A DNA stretch of 64,000 nt from Saprospiraceae bacterium (lineage in GTDB: Bacteria > Bacteroidota > Bacteroidia > Chitinophagales > Saprospiraceae): positions 92,498 to 156,497 of the forward strand of contig JABWBR010000032.1 of assembly GCA_013360405.1 (NCBI GenBank), in the 5' to 3' direction. A program made the position numbers and the translations under genes. This document shows positions 29,692 to 38,022 of the stretch, in pieces (within the stretch, counting starts at the first letter, position 1; every line of letters starts with the position of its first letter). The notes under the pieces are model-generated. The model did not search any database and had not been told where the DNA came from. It saw only the letters and a list, made by a program, of their open reading frames with translations.

Positions 29692-31962
29692 TCAGAAATT
29701 ACAGGGGATAATGGTGATTTCATTGGAGGCGCTGCAGCCGGATCCCGGATCAAAAATGCTGAGGTGGTATGTCGTACCTGCCATTGGAGGAGTATCTGTT
29801 AGGGTATCCCCAGTATAAGTTTGCGCATTGCCGTTTCCATCAATCCAGGTCCAGGTATAGATGAACCCAGCATTGTTCGCACAGGATAGCGAAGGTTCTG
29901 CAAAATTTGAATCGGAGGCTGTGATGGTGATAGGATCTCCCAACTTGGCACATTCGTTTGGCGCCAGGGGACAGGAAATAATCGGGATGATTTCGCATAC
30001 CTCCAAGCAAAACTTGGGTGTTTCCGCTACCTGGCAGCCGTTGGTGATCTCCACCCAATAGCAACCTGCCTCTGTGGCGGTGTAACTGGTTCCCGTGCCT
30101 ACTACTTTTCCATTCCACAACCAGGTATATTGCAAATTGGAGCTGGAACCGCTAAGGGTTAAAGTAGAAAAATCGCCTTTACATATCTGATTGTCGCCTA
30201 ATATATTTACCGGTAGCGGTACGGTGAGTAACCTGATTTCGATGACGTTGCTGTTACAAGGTATGCAACCCGAGGGTGAAGAAATCGGCAGGCATTCGAT
30301 ACGGTAGTAGATGGATGTAGCTCCTGCAGGCCAATAATACGACGGCAGAATATTGGTGTTTTGGACGTTGTTGGAAATACCAAGGGGATTCCACGTAAGT
30401 TGGTCAAAAGAATATTGCCAGTTTTTGTGGCAATCCATGAACGGCATGTCCACTCCCACCGCTGCATCGTCGCCAGGGCAGATATAATAAAGATTTGGAT
30501 CGGTTTGGTCGGGAATGAGGTTGGCCGGAACGGGCATACCGGTTATCGTACCGCAAACCGGTTGTTTATCAACAGTTATACAGGCGGAGGCGGAAACCGA
30601 TTTAGCAGCGCAATTGGTGACTACCACACTAAAACAAACTTGAGGCGGCGAGGCACTATTTACCTGGTAGTTGAAAGTAGATGAGTTGGACATCGTCGTC
30701 CCGTCTGGCAGACTCCACAGGATATTAACCTCGCCTGCAGGAGTAGCTACAAAGGGGTCGGGAGAATTCAGCGCAACAGCGATTAGGACATTATCTCCTT
30801 CGCAAAGAGTCGTATTGGGTGTTAAGCTGATAGAAACAGGCGAAAGGGGGCAACATATTTTTAACAAATATTCATTGGACACATATATACAGCCTGCCGG
30901 AGTGGTAATGGTAGCGCGGTAATAGCGTTCGACAGAACCGGTAGGACTAGTGACGCAGTCAATGGAGATCTCGCCGGCAGCTATTGGAAAGCAAATCCCC
31001 GAAAAAGTGCCGGCAGGCAAGGGGGTCCAACCCGCGCCATCGTTATATTCCCAAAGCACATCGTAGCAGGAGGCGTTGGTAGTTGGAATATTTCCCCCAA
31101 GGGCAAGGCAGAAATGGACGGGGTCACCACTACATATTTCTTGTAGGTCGATGGTACGAGTGGCATAGTCTTTAATGAAAACTTCAACTGGGTTGCAGCC
31201 CGTACAAACAAAATTGCTGGTAGTCCCCGGCATCAGGGAAAAATTGATTAAAGTGCCGTGATTAGCATTGCCGGTGAGGTCGTTGACCATGGGGATGGCC
31301 GTATTATTGCCGGCGGGTATGCCGTCTTCCATTTGCCAATATGCTTCCAGATCGGGCTCAGTTCCCGTCAGCCGTAAAGTACGGTTCGCATCGATCTCCG
31401 CTTGAGTCCTTGCAACGTTCCATAGGCGTACCTCGTCGATTGTTCCTTTCCAATTTTCATTGGGCGTCAGACCTCCGCCCCATTGCCCGGCACGGAAGGT
31501 GGATAGCGGGCTGAAAGTGCCCGGTATGCTTACCGTATGGACCGAGACGCCATCCAGGTAAATCACCAGGTTGGTTCCCGTATACACCATTGCAAGATGG
31601 TGGCAACTGCCATCGCGGATGTTGGCGCCAAAAGATATGGGGCCCTGGGATGATGCACTCGAAGCCCAATAAATACTGGGGTTTCCCCCGCATTCCCCCA
31701 CCTCTATGCGCCTGCCTGTGCCGATGAAGGAGAATAATCTTTTGAAATTACCCGAACAGCTAGTGCTGCCGCTCGTCGCAGTTGAAAGAAATCTGGCTTC
31801 TACAGTGAAAGCTGAGTTTCCTGTAATAGGGCTTGGCGCCAATTGAACCACGTCGTTTACCCCGTCGAAATCTAGCACAGTATCATCGCAAGATTGGGCC
31901 GGTAGAAACAGGGGCATCATAAAAAAAAGAATTAACGGAAGTGTCAAAATCCGATGCTTCAT
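29692..31962 (-). CDS. Secreted LamG-domain protein with Ig-like repeats
   Basis: Protein of 756 residues when started at the Met at 31962, which precedes a signal peptide ending FLPAQ. Residues about 25-215 form a LamG/concanavalin-like domain (DFDGVNDVVQLAPSP, NGTIDEVRLWNVARTQAEIDANR is the typical C-terminal strand pattern). The rest consists of several Cys-paired Ig-like repeats (ICSGDPVHFCLALGGN, CEGDNVLIAVAL, ICKGDFSTLTLSG). No C-terminal T9SS sorting domain is present, in contrast to the gene directly downstream, which starts 20 bp after its stop. Both are likely expressed together as surface or extracellular structural proteins. Confidence 0.82.
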   Translation of the reverse strand: MKHRILTLPLILFFMMPLFLPAQSCDDTVLDFDGVNDVVQLAPSPITGNSAFTVEARFLSTATSGSTSCSGNFKRLFSFIGTGRRIEVGECGGNPSIYWASSASSQGPISFGANIRDGSCHHLAMVYTGTNLVIYLDGVSVHTVSIPGTFSPLSTFRAGQWGGGLTPNENWKGTIDEVRLWNVARTQAEIDANRTLRLTGTEPDLEAYWQMEDGIPAGNNTAIPMVNDLTGNANHGTLINFSLMPGTTSNFVCTGCNPVEVFIKDYATRTIDLQEICSGDPVHFCLALGGNIPTTNASCYDVLWEYNDGAGWTPLPAGTFSGICFPIAAGEISIDCVTSPTGSVERYYRATITTPAGCIYVSNEYLLKICCPLSPVSISLTPNTTLCEGDNVLIAVALNSPDPFVATPAGEVNILWSLPDGTTMSNSSTFNYQVNSASPPQVCFSVVVTNCAAKSVSASACITVDKQPVCGTITGMPVPANLIPDQTDPNLYYICPGDDAAVGVDMPFMDCHKNWQYSFDQLTWNPLGISNNVQNTNILPSYYWPAGATSIYYRIECLPISSPSGCIPCNSNVIEIRLLTVPLPVNILGDNQICKGDFSTLTLSGSSSNLQYTWLWNGKVVGTGTSYTATEAGCYWVEITNGCQVAETPKFCLEVCEIIPIISCPLAPNECAKLGDPITITASDSNFAEPSLSCANNAGFIYTWTWIDGNGNAQTYTGDTLTDTPPMAGTTYHLSIFDPGSGCSASNEITIIPCNF

Positions 31963-32082
31963 GATATTGATTTTTGGATGTGGAGAAAATGTTTGGGATA
32001 TGAGATGATCCACGGGATTTAATTTCCGATCCCACGCATTCGTAGATTGTTACCCTCTTTTTGGGAAGAAATTGTAAAAAAT

Positions 32083-32170
32083 GTGCTGATGGGCGGATGG
32101 TTTATGGGTTTATAAGTTTATGGGTTTATGAACTATCAGCACATCAACACATCAGCAAATCAGCAAATTA
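32083..32170. repeat. Inverted 8-bp array (GTGCTGAT unit)
   Basis: Left arm: GTGCTGAT, GGGCGGAT, GGTTTATG and variants; right arm: ATCAGCAC, ATCAACAC, ATCAGCAA repeated. Sits upstream of the OmpA-like lipoprotein gene, between divergent genes. The same GTGCTGAT unit recurs at 60806-60960. Confidence 0.85.
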
Positions 32171-32198
32171 TTCCCTATCTTATCCCCCAAAAAAAACT

Positions 32199-33185
32199 AT
32201 GCGACTCCTTCCCATCCTTATGATATGCGCATGTAGCGCCTTGTTTTTAAGCAGTTGCGTCTCCTCCCGCAAATACGACGAAATGGAATCCTGGAAAAAT
32301 CGCCTGCAACGCGATTACGATCAAACCAGCGGCCAGGCCAAAACGCTGACCAGCGAAAACACTACCCTCCGGAAGTCGCTCGACGAGTCGGAGCGCGAGC
32401 GCAAGAACTGCCAGAATGACCTGGCTTTATCCAAAGATCGCTACGAACAACTCGACGCCACTAACCGCGACCTGCTGATGCGCTACGACCGCATGCTGGC
32501 CCAAAACCGCGAGTTGCTCGAGTCTTCTTCGGGCGAAATCAAGGAATTAACCGCCAAACTGAGCGCTAAGGAACTGGAATTGGAAAAACGCGAACAGGCG
32601 CTCAAACAAGCCGAAGCCGATGCAAAAGCCAAGGAAGGCAGGGCTAATCAACTGGAAACCAGCCTGAGCGACCGCGAGAAACGCGTGAAGGAACTGGAAA
32701 GCGCCCTGCTGGATAAGGAAGCCAAACTCAATGATATCCGGGATAAGGTGAACCAGGCCCTGCGCGGCTTTTCGGCCGCCGACCTGAGCGTGCGCGAGCA
32801 GGACGGCAAGATTTATGTGTCGCTTAGCCAAAACCTGCTGTTCCGCTCAGGCAGCCGAACGATTAATGCCGAAGGCAAAAATGCCATCGCCAAATTAGCC
32901 CAGGTGCTGAGCGCCAACGCCGATATCGCGGTGATGGTAGAGGGCCATACCGACTCCGACGGCGAATCGGATCTCAACTGGGATCTCAGCGTGATGCGCG
33001 CTACTTCGGTGGTCAGGGAACTCTCTGCCGGCGGCGTCGATCCTAAACGCATCATCGCCTCAGGCAGGGGAGAGTTTTACCCGGTAGCTACCAACGAAAC
33101 CGCCAACGGCAAGGCCCAGAACCGCCGTACGGAGATTATCCTGACGCCAAACCTGGAGGCATTGTTTGAGATTATAGGTAAGTGA
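32199..33185 (+). CDS. OmpA-family peptidoglycan-binding lipoprotein with coiled coil
   Basis: Protein of 328 residues when started at the ATG at 32199; the lipobox ends at Cys20 (LSSC). Residues about 25-190 form a coiled coil (Glu, Lys and Leu rich). The C-terminal OmpA domain (about 205-325) keeps the peptidoglycan-contacting segment EGHTDSDG and the later NRRTEIIL. It should tether the outer membrane to peptidoglycan. The frame is open further upstream through the 8-bp array, but that part has no coding character and no signal peptide. Convergent with msrA. Confidence 0.93.
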   Translation: MRLLPILMICACSALFLSSCVSSRKYDEMESWKNRLQRDYDQTSGQAKTLTSENTTLRKSLDESERERKNCQNDLALSKDRYEQLDATNRDLLMRYDRMLAQNRELLESSSGEIKELTAKLSAKELELEKREQALKQAEADAKAKEGRANQLETSLSDREKRVKELESALLDKEAKLNDIRDKVNQALRGFSAADLSVREQDGKIYVSLSQNLLFRSGSRTINAEGKNAIAKLAQVLSANADIAVMVEGHTDSDGESDLNWDLSVMRATSVVRELSAGGVDPKRIIASGRGEFYPVATNETANGKAQNRRTEIILTPNLEALFEIIGK

Positions 33186-33191
33186 TTGGGC

Positions 33192-33280
33192 AGACTGTAC
33201 GATACGATATTGGGCAAATTAAAGATAAGTGAAGTTTCCCTGATCTTAAAGTCTTACGAGTCGTATAGTCCTAAAGTCAT
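33192..33280. repeat. Degenerate inverted array between convergent genes
   Basis: AGACTGTACGATACGAT on the left faces repeated AGTC units (TTAAAGTC, CGAGTCGT, ATAGTCCT, AAAGTCAT) on the right, in opposite sense. Fills the gap between the OmpA-like and msrA stops; likely a terminator region for both. Confidence 0.55.
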
Positions 33281-33945
33281 TCCTTGACCTTGTCCGGGAA
33301 TAATTTCTTGAATTTCTGCACCTTGGGCGTAATTACAATCGTGCAATAAGGATTGCGGTCGCCAACGAGGTTGTAGTAGTCCTGGTGGTAATCCTCTGCC
33401 GGATAATACGCTTCGAAAGGCGCCACTTCGGTCACGATGGGTTTTTCCCAGATTTCGGCGGCAGTTTCGCGTATCGATTTTTCGGCTTCGGCTTTTTGTT
33501 TTTCATTATGATAAAAAATAGCCGAGCGGTATTGCGGACCCACGTCGTTGCCCTGGCGATTGAGGGTGGTGGGGTCGTGTACGTTCCAAAAGACCTCCAA
33601 AATTTCTGAAAAAGAAATTAGCTGCGGGTTGAATTTGATCTGTACGACTTCGGCGTGTTTGGTAGTACCCGAACCAACCATTTTGTAGTGGGCGGTTTCA
33701 GCCGTACCCCCGGAATAGCCCGATTCAGCTGAATATACGCCTTGTAGATCCTGGAAGACGGCCTCTATGCACCAGAAGCAGCCTCCGGCGAGCGTGGCGG
33801 TTTCGATTTGGTCGGCGGGGATGCTGTCGAGCGCAGCCTGGTCTGGCGATTGGCCTTTGTCAGTCATGGTGTTCGCGTTTTTGTAGGTACAGGATAAAAG
33901 GGGGAGCCCCACTAATAAAATTTTGAAAACATTCCATTTGAGCAT
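33277..33945 (-). CDS. msrA: Peptide methionine-S-sulfoxide reductase MsrA, lipoprotein form
   Basis: Reduces methionine S-sulfoxide in damaged proteins. It has 222 residues started at the Met at 33945, giving a signal sequence with lipobox Cys19 (LLSC); an upstream start in the same frame would bury this signal. The catalytic motif GCFWCIEAVF, the GYSGG loop, and EVVQIKFNP are typical. Membrane anchoring indicates that it repairs periplasmic or outer membrane proteins. There is no MsrB domain. It lies 76 bp downstream of mqnA in the same orientation. Confidence 0.95.
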   Translation of the reverse strand: MLKWNVFKILLVGLPLLSCTYKNANTMTDKGQSPDQAALDSIPADQIETATLAGGCFWCIEAVFQDLQGVYSAESGYSGGTAETAHYKMVGSGTTKHAEVVQIKFNPQLISFSEILEVFWNVHDPTTLNRQGNDVGPQYRSAIFYHNEKQKAEAEKSIRETAAEIWEKPIVTEVAPFEAYYPAEDYHQDYYNLVGDRNPYCTIVITPKVQKFKKLFPDKVKE

Positions 33946-34021
33946 AAGTCGGTATTTTTTACAAATATGAACGCAATACGCTTTAGTAAAAGGTATAACA
34001 GCCGACGTTTGCATATGTTGT

Positions 34022-34822
34022 TCAAAGGCTTTCTATGGCTGATTTTTGAAACAGAACCGATGTGTCGAATATATGAGGTGATAGGTGCGATAAAAAGAGT
34101 TTGAGCGCCTTGCGCTTGTCGTCGTCGAGTTGATAACTGATGTTTTGAGTGTAATAATCCTGCAAATCGAATTGCGGATGCGGACGCGGAATGAGATAGA
34201 TCAATTCCGGGATAGCCTCAATGCCCAGGTGCAGGGCTTCATTGAATTCGGCGATAAAATCTTCGGGCAGGGGTTTGTTGCTTACCCAGGCGGCAAATAC
34301 GAAGGGCAAGCCGGTGTAGGCCATCCAGGCGGCGCCCAGGTCATATACATAAGGGTACTGGAGGTCGAGCCCGATGGTGCGGTCGCCGATGACCAGCGCG
34401 CCGGTTTTTCCCTGTATTTGTTGTTCAAAGCCGGGAGCGGCGGGAAGAAGTTGCGGGCTGAGTTTCCAGTATTTTTCCAGCAGTATTTTGACTAGCTCCA
34501 CAGAGGTGCGCGAGTGGTAGTCGAGGTTGATGGCTTCTAGTTGTTCCAGGGGTTGTTCTGCGTAGATGCACACGGTTTTGACGGCGCCCACTGTGCCGAT
34601 GCAGTAATCGGATACCAGTCGTGGGCTCGATAATTCAGGGATAATCGCTACGGGCACCAGCCCCAGGTCGGCTTCGCCGCGCTCGAGTTTTTGGGCGCAC
34701 ACAGAGGGAATATCGAGTTGGAGGTCGATTTTTTCGCTCACCCGGCTTTTAAACAAGCCGTAGAGCAGCGGTTTGGTATTGAGATAACTTACCGCGGTGA
34801 CTTTGAATTTTTCTTTTGCCAT
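34022..34822 (-). CDS. mqnA: Chorismate dehydratase MqnA (futalosine menaquinone pathway)
   Basis: Dehydrates chorismate to 3-(1-carboxyvinyl)oxybenzoate, the first step of the futalosine route to menaquinone. It has 266 residues with a periplasmic-binding-protein fold; characteristic segments are VSYLNTKPLLYGL at residues 11-23, ADLGLVPVAIIPEL near 52, ALVIGDRTIGLDLQYPY near 141, and DLGAAWMAYTGLPFVFAAW near 161. It begins 4 bp after the stop of the histidine phosphatase gene. mqnE, the next enzyme, is the gene beyond that, so the three are co-oriented. Confidence 0.93.
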   Translation of the reverse strand: MAKEKFKVTAVSYLNTKPLLYGLFKSRVSEKIDLQLDIPSVCAQKLERGEADLGLVPVAIIPELSSPRLVSDYCIGTVGAVKTVCIYAEQPLEQLEAINLDYHSRTSVELVKILLEKYWKLSPQLLPAAPGFEQQIQGKTGALVIGDRTIGLDLQYPYVYDLGAAWMAYTGLPFVFAAWVSNKPLPEDFIAEFNEALHLGIEAIPELIYLIPRPHPQFDLQDYYTQNISYQLDDDKRKALKLFLSHLSPHIFDTSVLFQKSAIESL

Positions 34823-34826
34823 TGGC

Positions 34827-35468
34827 TTATCTGGTTAGAAAACGTTCTTCTTTCAGCAACTGCAAATGCCGGGTATCATTTTCCAGTTTAAAATGAAAAT
34901 GTGTACCGTCGTATTGGGCTACCCACAGGCCTGTGTTGTCGTGCTTCAGGTTGTTCATCTCGCTCAGCGGATGCCCTTTGAGCAGACAGACCATGGCGCA
35001 CATGGCGCGACCGTGCGAGCACACCAAAATGTGTTTCTCGGTACGCTGCTTCAACTGATCGATAAACCGGCCCATGCGCTCGCCCAGTTCGGCGGCGCTT
35101 TCGGCGCCTTCGAGGCAGGCGTCGTAGTTGCCTGCATTCCAGTGCTCTTTGACGCGCTTGTAGGCTTCGTGCATGCTCGGACTGCTGGGCCTGCCCTCAT
35201 AGATTCCCCAATTCATTTCGTTGAGCTCTTCCCATTGCTCCCAGGGCCTGCCCACCTCAATAAACGGCATGGCTGTCTGATGGGTGCGACGCAGTTTGGA
35301 TGTAAATACGATTTCGAAGGGCACGTGTTGGTAACATTCAAAAAGTGCCGCCGCCTGCAACTTGCCGTATTCGTTGAGGTGCGCATCTACGCCGCTGCCC
35401 TGTACTACGCCCAGCCGGTTGTATTCCGTTTCTCCGTGTCTTACGATGTATATTGTCTTTGATGTCAT
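34827..35468 (-). CDS. Histidine phosphatase (phosphoglycerate mutase-like) family protein
   Basis: Protein of 213 residues. The catalytic RHG triad start is VRHGETEYN (His10), and the second catalytic His is in VCSHGRAM near residue 151. Members remove phosphate from small molecules or sugars; the substrate is not predictable. The Met at 35468 begins the conserved TIYIVRHGE strand; the frame is open upstream only because the 7-bp repeat has no stop. Located between mqnE and mqnA, 4 bp from the latter. A TAnnTTTG box at 35571-35578 lies inside an inverted heptad array ahead of it, so its leader of about 95 nt contains eight 7-bp units. Confidence 0.92.
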   Translation of the reverse strand: MTSKTIYIVRHGETEYNRLGVVQGSGVDAHLNEYGKLQAAALFECYQHVPFEIVFTSKLRRTHQTAMPFIEVGRPWEQWEELNEMNWGIYEGRPSSPSMHEAYKRVKEHWNAGNYDACLEGAESAAELGERMGRFIDQLKQRTEKHILVCSHGRAMCAMVCLLKGHPLSEMNNLKHDNTGLWVAQYDGTHFHFKLENDTRHLQLLKEERFLTR

Positions 35469-35474
35469 ATTCTG

Positions 35475-35630
35475 TTCTCTGTTCTCTGTTCTCTGTTCTC
35501 TGTTCTCTGTTCTCTGTTCTCTGTTCTCTGTTTGGTTAGGTAGAGACAAATCATGATTTGCCTCTACTGGCAAAGATAAGGAACGGAGAACGGAGAACCG
35601 ACAACCGACAACCGACAACAGAGAACGGAT
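35475..35630. repeat. Inverted 7-bp array enclosing a promoter (AACNGAN family)
   Basis: Left arm: eight exact TTCTCTG units (35475-35530). Right arm: seven units of pattern AACNGAN (two AACGGAG, three AACCGAC, AACAGAG, AACGGAT; 35582-35630). Rotated and complemented, TTCTCTG is AACAGAG, so both arms belong to one family in inverted orientation. The 51-bp core holds a -7 box pointing to the histidine phosphatase gene. Confidence 0.93.
35571..35578 (-). promoter_or_regulatory. Promoter -7 box (TATCTTTG) of the histidine phosphatase-mqnA genes
   Basis: Exact TAnnTTTG on the minus strand within the array core. A TTG from the heptad GTCGGTT lies 23 nt upstream, so the array itself may provide the -33 contact. 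Confidence 0.55.
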
Positions 35631-35632
35631 AA

Positions 35633-36835
35633 CTACGAATTCGTCACCACCGGCAAATCAAAATACCCCCGGAAAGCCGTGTCCTCCTCAAAAACCTCGT
35701 CGGTATAATCCTTGATCACCTTGTAGAGCGTATCGCGTTCAATGGGTTGGCGGCCTACGCGGCGAATCATATTCACCAGTTCCTGGGTGCTCAAGGCGGG
35801 GTTTTGTTCTTCGGAGCCGGCCATCGAGTATATTTTGGTGGTATCATCGATGGTGCCGTCGATGTCGTCTACGCCGAAAGAAAGCGATAATTGAGCGATT
35901 TGGCGGCCTATCATGGGCCAGTATGCCTTGATATGGTCGAAATTGTCGAGATAAATGCGGCTGACGGCGTAGTTGCGCAGGTCTTCGATGACGCTGGTTT
36001 CGGGGATATGCGACATCTCGTTGTCCTGGTTGCGGAATTTGAGCGGGATGAAGGTCTGGAAGCCTCCGGTTTTGTCCTGTAGCTGGCGCAATTGCTCCAG
36101 GTGGTGAATGCGGTGTTCGTATTTTTCGATATGGCCGTAGAGCATCGTGGCGTTCGAACGTTTGCCTAGTTCGTGCCAGATTTCGTGGATGCGCAGCCAC
36201 TGCTCGCCGGTGCATTTGTCGCCGGCTATCTGCTCTCTGATCTCGGGGTGGAAGATCTCGGCGCCGCCGCCGGGCAGCGAGTCTACACCCGATTCTGCAA
36301 TACGCCGCATACCTTCTTCGTAGCTCACTTTGGCTTTTTTGAAGATGTAGTGGTATTCTACCGGCGTGAGCGCCTTTACGTGCAATTCGGGGCGGTGGGC
36401 TTTGATGCGACGGAACAGCTCGGTATAAAAGTCGAGGTCGTATTGGGGCAACACACCGCCTACAAGGTGTACTTCGGTAACGGGCTGCCCGTCGTATTTG
36501 CGCACAATGTCGAGCATGTCGTCCATGGTGTATTCCCAACCGTCTTCGCGCTGTTTGATGAGGCGTGAATAGGAGCAGAATTTGCAGGTATAGATGCACA
36601 CATTGGTGGGCTCTATATGGAAGTTGCGGTTGAAAAAGGTGCTATTGCCGTGGCGCTTTTCGCGGATATAGTTGGCCAGGGCCCCGAGGTAGCCCAATTC
36701 TCCTTTTTCAAATAAAATAAGACCCTCATTTTCGGTTATTCGCTCGCCGTTAAATACCTTGTGGGCAATAAGGCGCAGGCTGTCATCGAGTTGCGGATCG
36801 CTCAGAACCGCAGTAATTGATCTCGCAATTTGCAT
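35633..36835 (-). CDS. mqnE: Aminofutalosine synthase MqnE (radical SAM)
   Basis: Joins the MqnA product with adenosine via AdoMet radical chemistry to form aminofutalosine. It has 400 residues started at the Met at 36835. The radical SAM cluster motif is CIYTCKFC (near residue 83), and the motif SLPGGGAEIFHPEIR together with SNATMLYGHIEKYEHR marks MqnE rather than the related cyclase MqnC. The frame continues upstream through heptad repeats but without coding features. Its promoter region is a second array-enclosed TAnnTTTG box. MqnB, C and D are not in this window. Confidence 0.93.
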   Translation of the reverse strand: MQIARSITAVLSDPQLDDSLRLIAHKVFNGERITENEGLILFEKGELGYLGALANYIREKRHGNSTFFNRNFHIEPTNVCIYTCKFCSYSRLIKQREDGWEYTMDDMLDIVRKYDGQPVTEVHLVGGVLPQYDLDFYTELFRRIKAHRPELHVKALTPVEYHYIFKKAKVSYEEGMRRIAESGVDSLPGGGAEIFHPEIREQIAGDKCTGEQWLRIHEIWHELGKRSNATMLYGHIEKYEHRIHHLEQLRQLQDKTGGFQTFIPLKFRNQDNEMSHIPETSVIEDLRNYAVSRIYLDNFDHIKAYWPMIGRQIAQLSLSFGVDDIDGTIDDTTKIYSMAGSEEQNPALSTQELVNMIRRVGRQPIERDTLYKVIKDYTDEVFEEDTAFRGYFDLPVVTNS

Positions 36836-36868
36836 GTAATGCGTTTTTATATTGAATGTATAACAAAG

Positions 36869-37062
36869 TTCTCTGTTCTCTGTTCTCTGTTCTCTGTTCT
36901 CTGTTCTCTGTTCTCTGTTCTCTGTTCTCTGTTCTCTGTTCTCTGTAAAAGTGTAACTGGCAAAAATAAGGAACGGATAACGGATAACGGATAACCGACA
37001 ACCGAGAACCGACAACCGAGAACCGACAACCGAGAACTGACAACCGACAACCGACAACTGAT
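36869..37062. repeat. Large inverted 7-bp array enclosing a promoter (AACNGAN family)
   Basis: Left arm: eleven exact TTCTCTG units (36869-36945). Core: 26 bp with the mqnE -7 box. Right arm: thirteen units (AACGGAT x3, then AACCGAC, AACCGAG, AACTGAC, AACTGAT; 36972-37062). The right arm ends one base before the glycosyltransferase ATG. A stretch of about 17 bp around CTGGCAAARATAAGGAACGG is shared with the array at 35475-35630. Confidence 0.94.
36961..36968 (-). promoter_or_regulatory. Promoter -7 box (TATTTTTG) of mqnE
   Basis: TAnnTTTG on the minus strand in the core of the array. The transcript leader would carry eleven 7-bp units ahead of the mqnE start. Confidence 0.55.
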
Positions 37063-37063
37063 C

Positions 37064-37954
37064 ATGCTCTCCATCCTCATCCCCATCTATGCTTTTGATG
37101 TGCGGCCCCTGGTAAGGGAACTGCATCGCCAGTGCGAGGTGGTGGGGTTGGCGTATGAAATCGTTTGTTTCGACGATGGTTCTCCCGAGTCTTTCCGGTT
37201 GCTCAACCGTGAAATTGGCGGACTCTCTCATGTCGTCTACCGCGAAATGCCCGAAAACCTTGGCCGTTCCGGTATCCGCAACCGGCTGGCCGAGGCGGCG
37301 CAGTGCGATTATCTGATTTTTATGGACTGCGATTCGGGAGTCGTTCGCGACGACTACATCCGGCGTTACGCCGTGGCTTTGCGCCCCGATACTTTGCTCT
37401 ACGGCGGCCGCGTATACGCTGAAACACCGCCTGCCGATCCCGGTCTTTACCTGCACTGGTTGTACGGCAGCAAAAGGGAGCAAATTCAAGCCAGAGTTCG
37501 GCAGCGCACGCCTTATCATGCTTTCATGACCAACAATTTTCTCATTCCCCGCGATATTTTTTTACAAATTCGCTTCGACGAGCGCCTGCGCCAATACGGC
37601 CACGAAGATACGCTCTTTGGACGGCAACTGGAAAAAAGGGGCGTGCCTATTGTTCACTTTCACAACCCCCTGGAACACCTCGGACTGGAGCCCGCCCCGG
37701 TTTTTCTCGATAAGTCGGCTCTCGCAATTGAAAACCTGGCCTTCCTGCTACTGGCTGGAGAACCTGTCGAGACGAAATTGACTAAAGTGTATAATTGGCT
37801 GGAAAAGAAAGGATTGGCAGGGATGGTCGCCCGCCTGGGCGCGCCCTTGTTGCCCCTGTTGCGCCGGCAATTGTTGAGCCGAAAGCCCTCGCTGCGCCTA
37901 TTCGATATGATGAAATTGCTGAAGCTATGCCTGGGAATGAGGGAGAGAGAGTGA
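37064..37954 (+). CDS. Family 2 glycosyltransferase
   Basis: Protein of 296 residues with a GT-A fold: MLSILIPIYAFDVRPLV start, CFDDGSPE nucleotide-binding segment, NLGRSGIRNRLAEAA, the metal-binding DCDSG (residues about 88-92), and the acceptor-side NNFLIPRD and GHEDTLFGRQL. It likely adds a sugar to a lipid carrier, surface polysaccharide or lipopolysaccharide; no glycan cluster surrounds it. The start codon directly follows thirteen heptad units with no Shine-Dalgarno. The last residues (GMRERE) come from a GA-rich low-complexity stretch that leads into the next array. Confidence 0.9.
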   Translation: MLSILIPIYAFDVRPLVRELHRQCEVVGLAYEIVCFDDGSPESFRLLNREIGGLSHVVYREMPENLGRSGIRNRLAEAAQCDYLIFMDCDSGVVRDDYIRRYAVALRPDTLLYGGRVYAETPPADPGLYLHWLYGSKREQIQARVRQRTPYHAFMTNNFLIPRDIFLQIRFDERLRQYGHEDTLFGRQLEKRGVPIVHFHNPLEHLGLEPAPVFLDKSALAIENLAFLLLAGEPVETKLTKVYNWLEKKGLAGMVARLGAPLLPLLRRQLLSRKPSLRLFDMMKLLKLCLGMRERE

Positions 37955-38022
37955 GAGTGTGGGAGTGTGAGATTAGAATTATCAAAGATCTCACCCTCCC
38001 ACACTCACACCCTCCCACACTC
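37951..38022. repeat. Inverted 8-bp array (GTGRGAGT family) between convergent genes
   Basis: Left arm GTGAGAGT, GTGGGAGT, GTGAGATT; right arm CTCACCCT, CCCACACT, CACACCCT, CCCACACT in opposite sense around an AT-rich core. It spans the end of the glycosyltransferase gene and the gap to the hemerythrin stop, a probable bidirectional terminator. Confidence 0.85.

Noticed and set aside
35633..36835. Annotation as MqnC (dehypoxanthine futalosine cyclase)
   Set aside because: The SNATMLYGHIE and GGGAEIF segments are those of MqnE, not MqnC.
36869..36945. CRISPR-like repeat array
   Set aside because: Units are 7 bp and directly joined with no unique spacers, and no cas gene is present.
36783..37043. 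Open reading frames that translate as repeated ENREQRT
   Set aside because: The 7-bp unit has no stop in any frame, so long frames appear by chance. The true starts of mqnE and the phosphatase lie beyond the repeat, and the promoter sits inside the would-be coding region.
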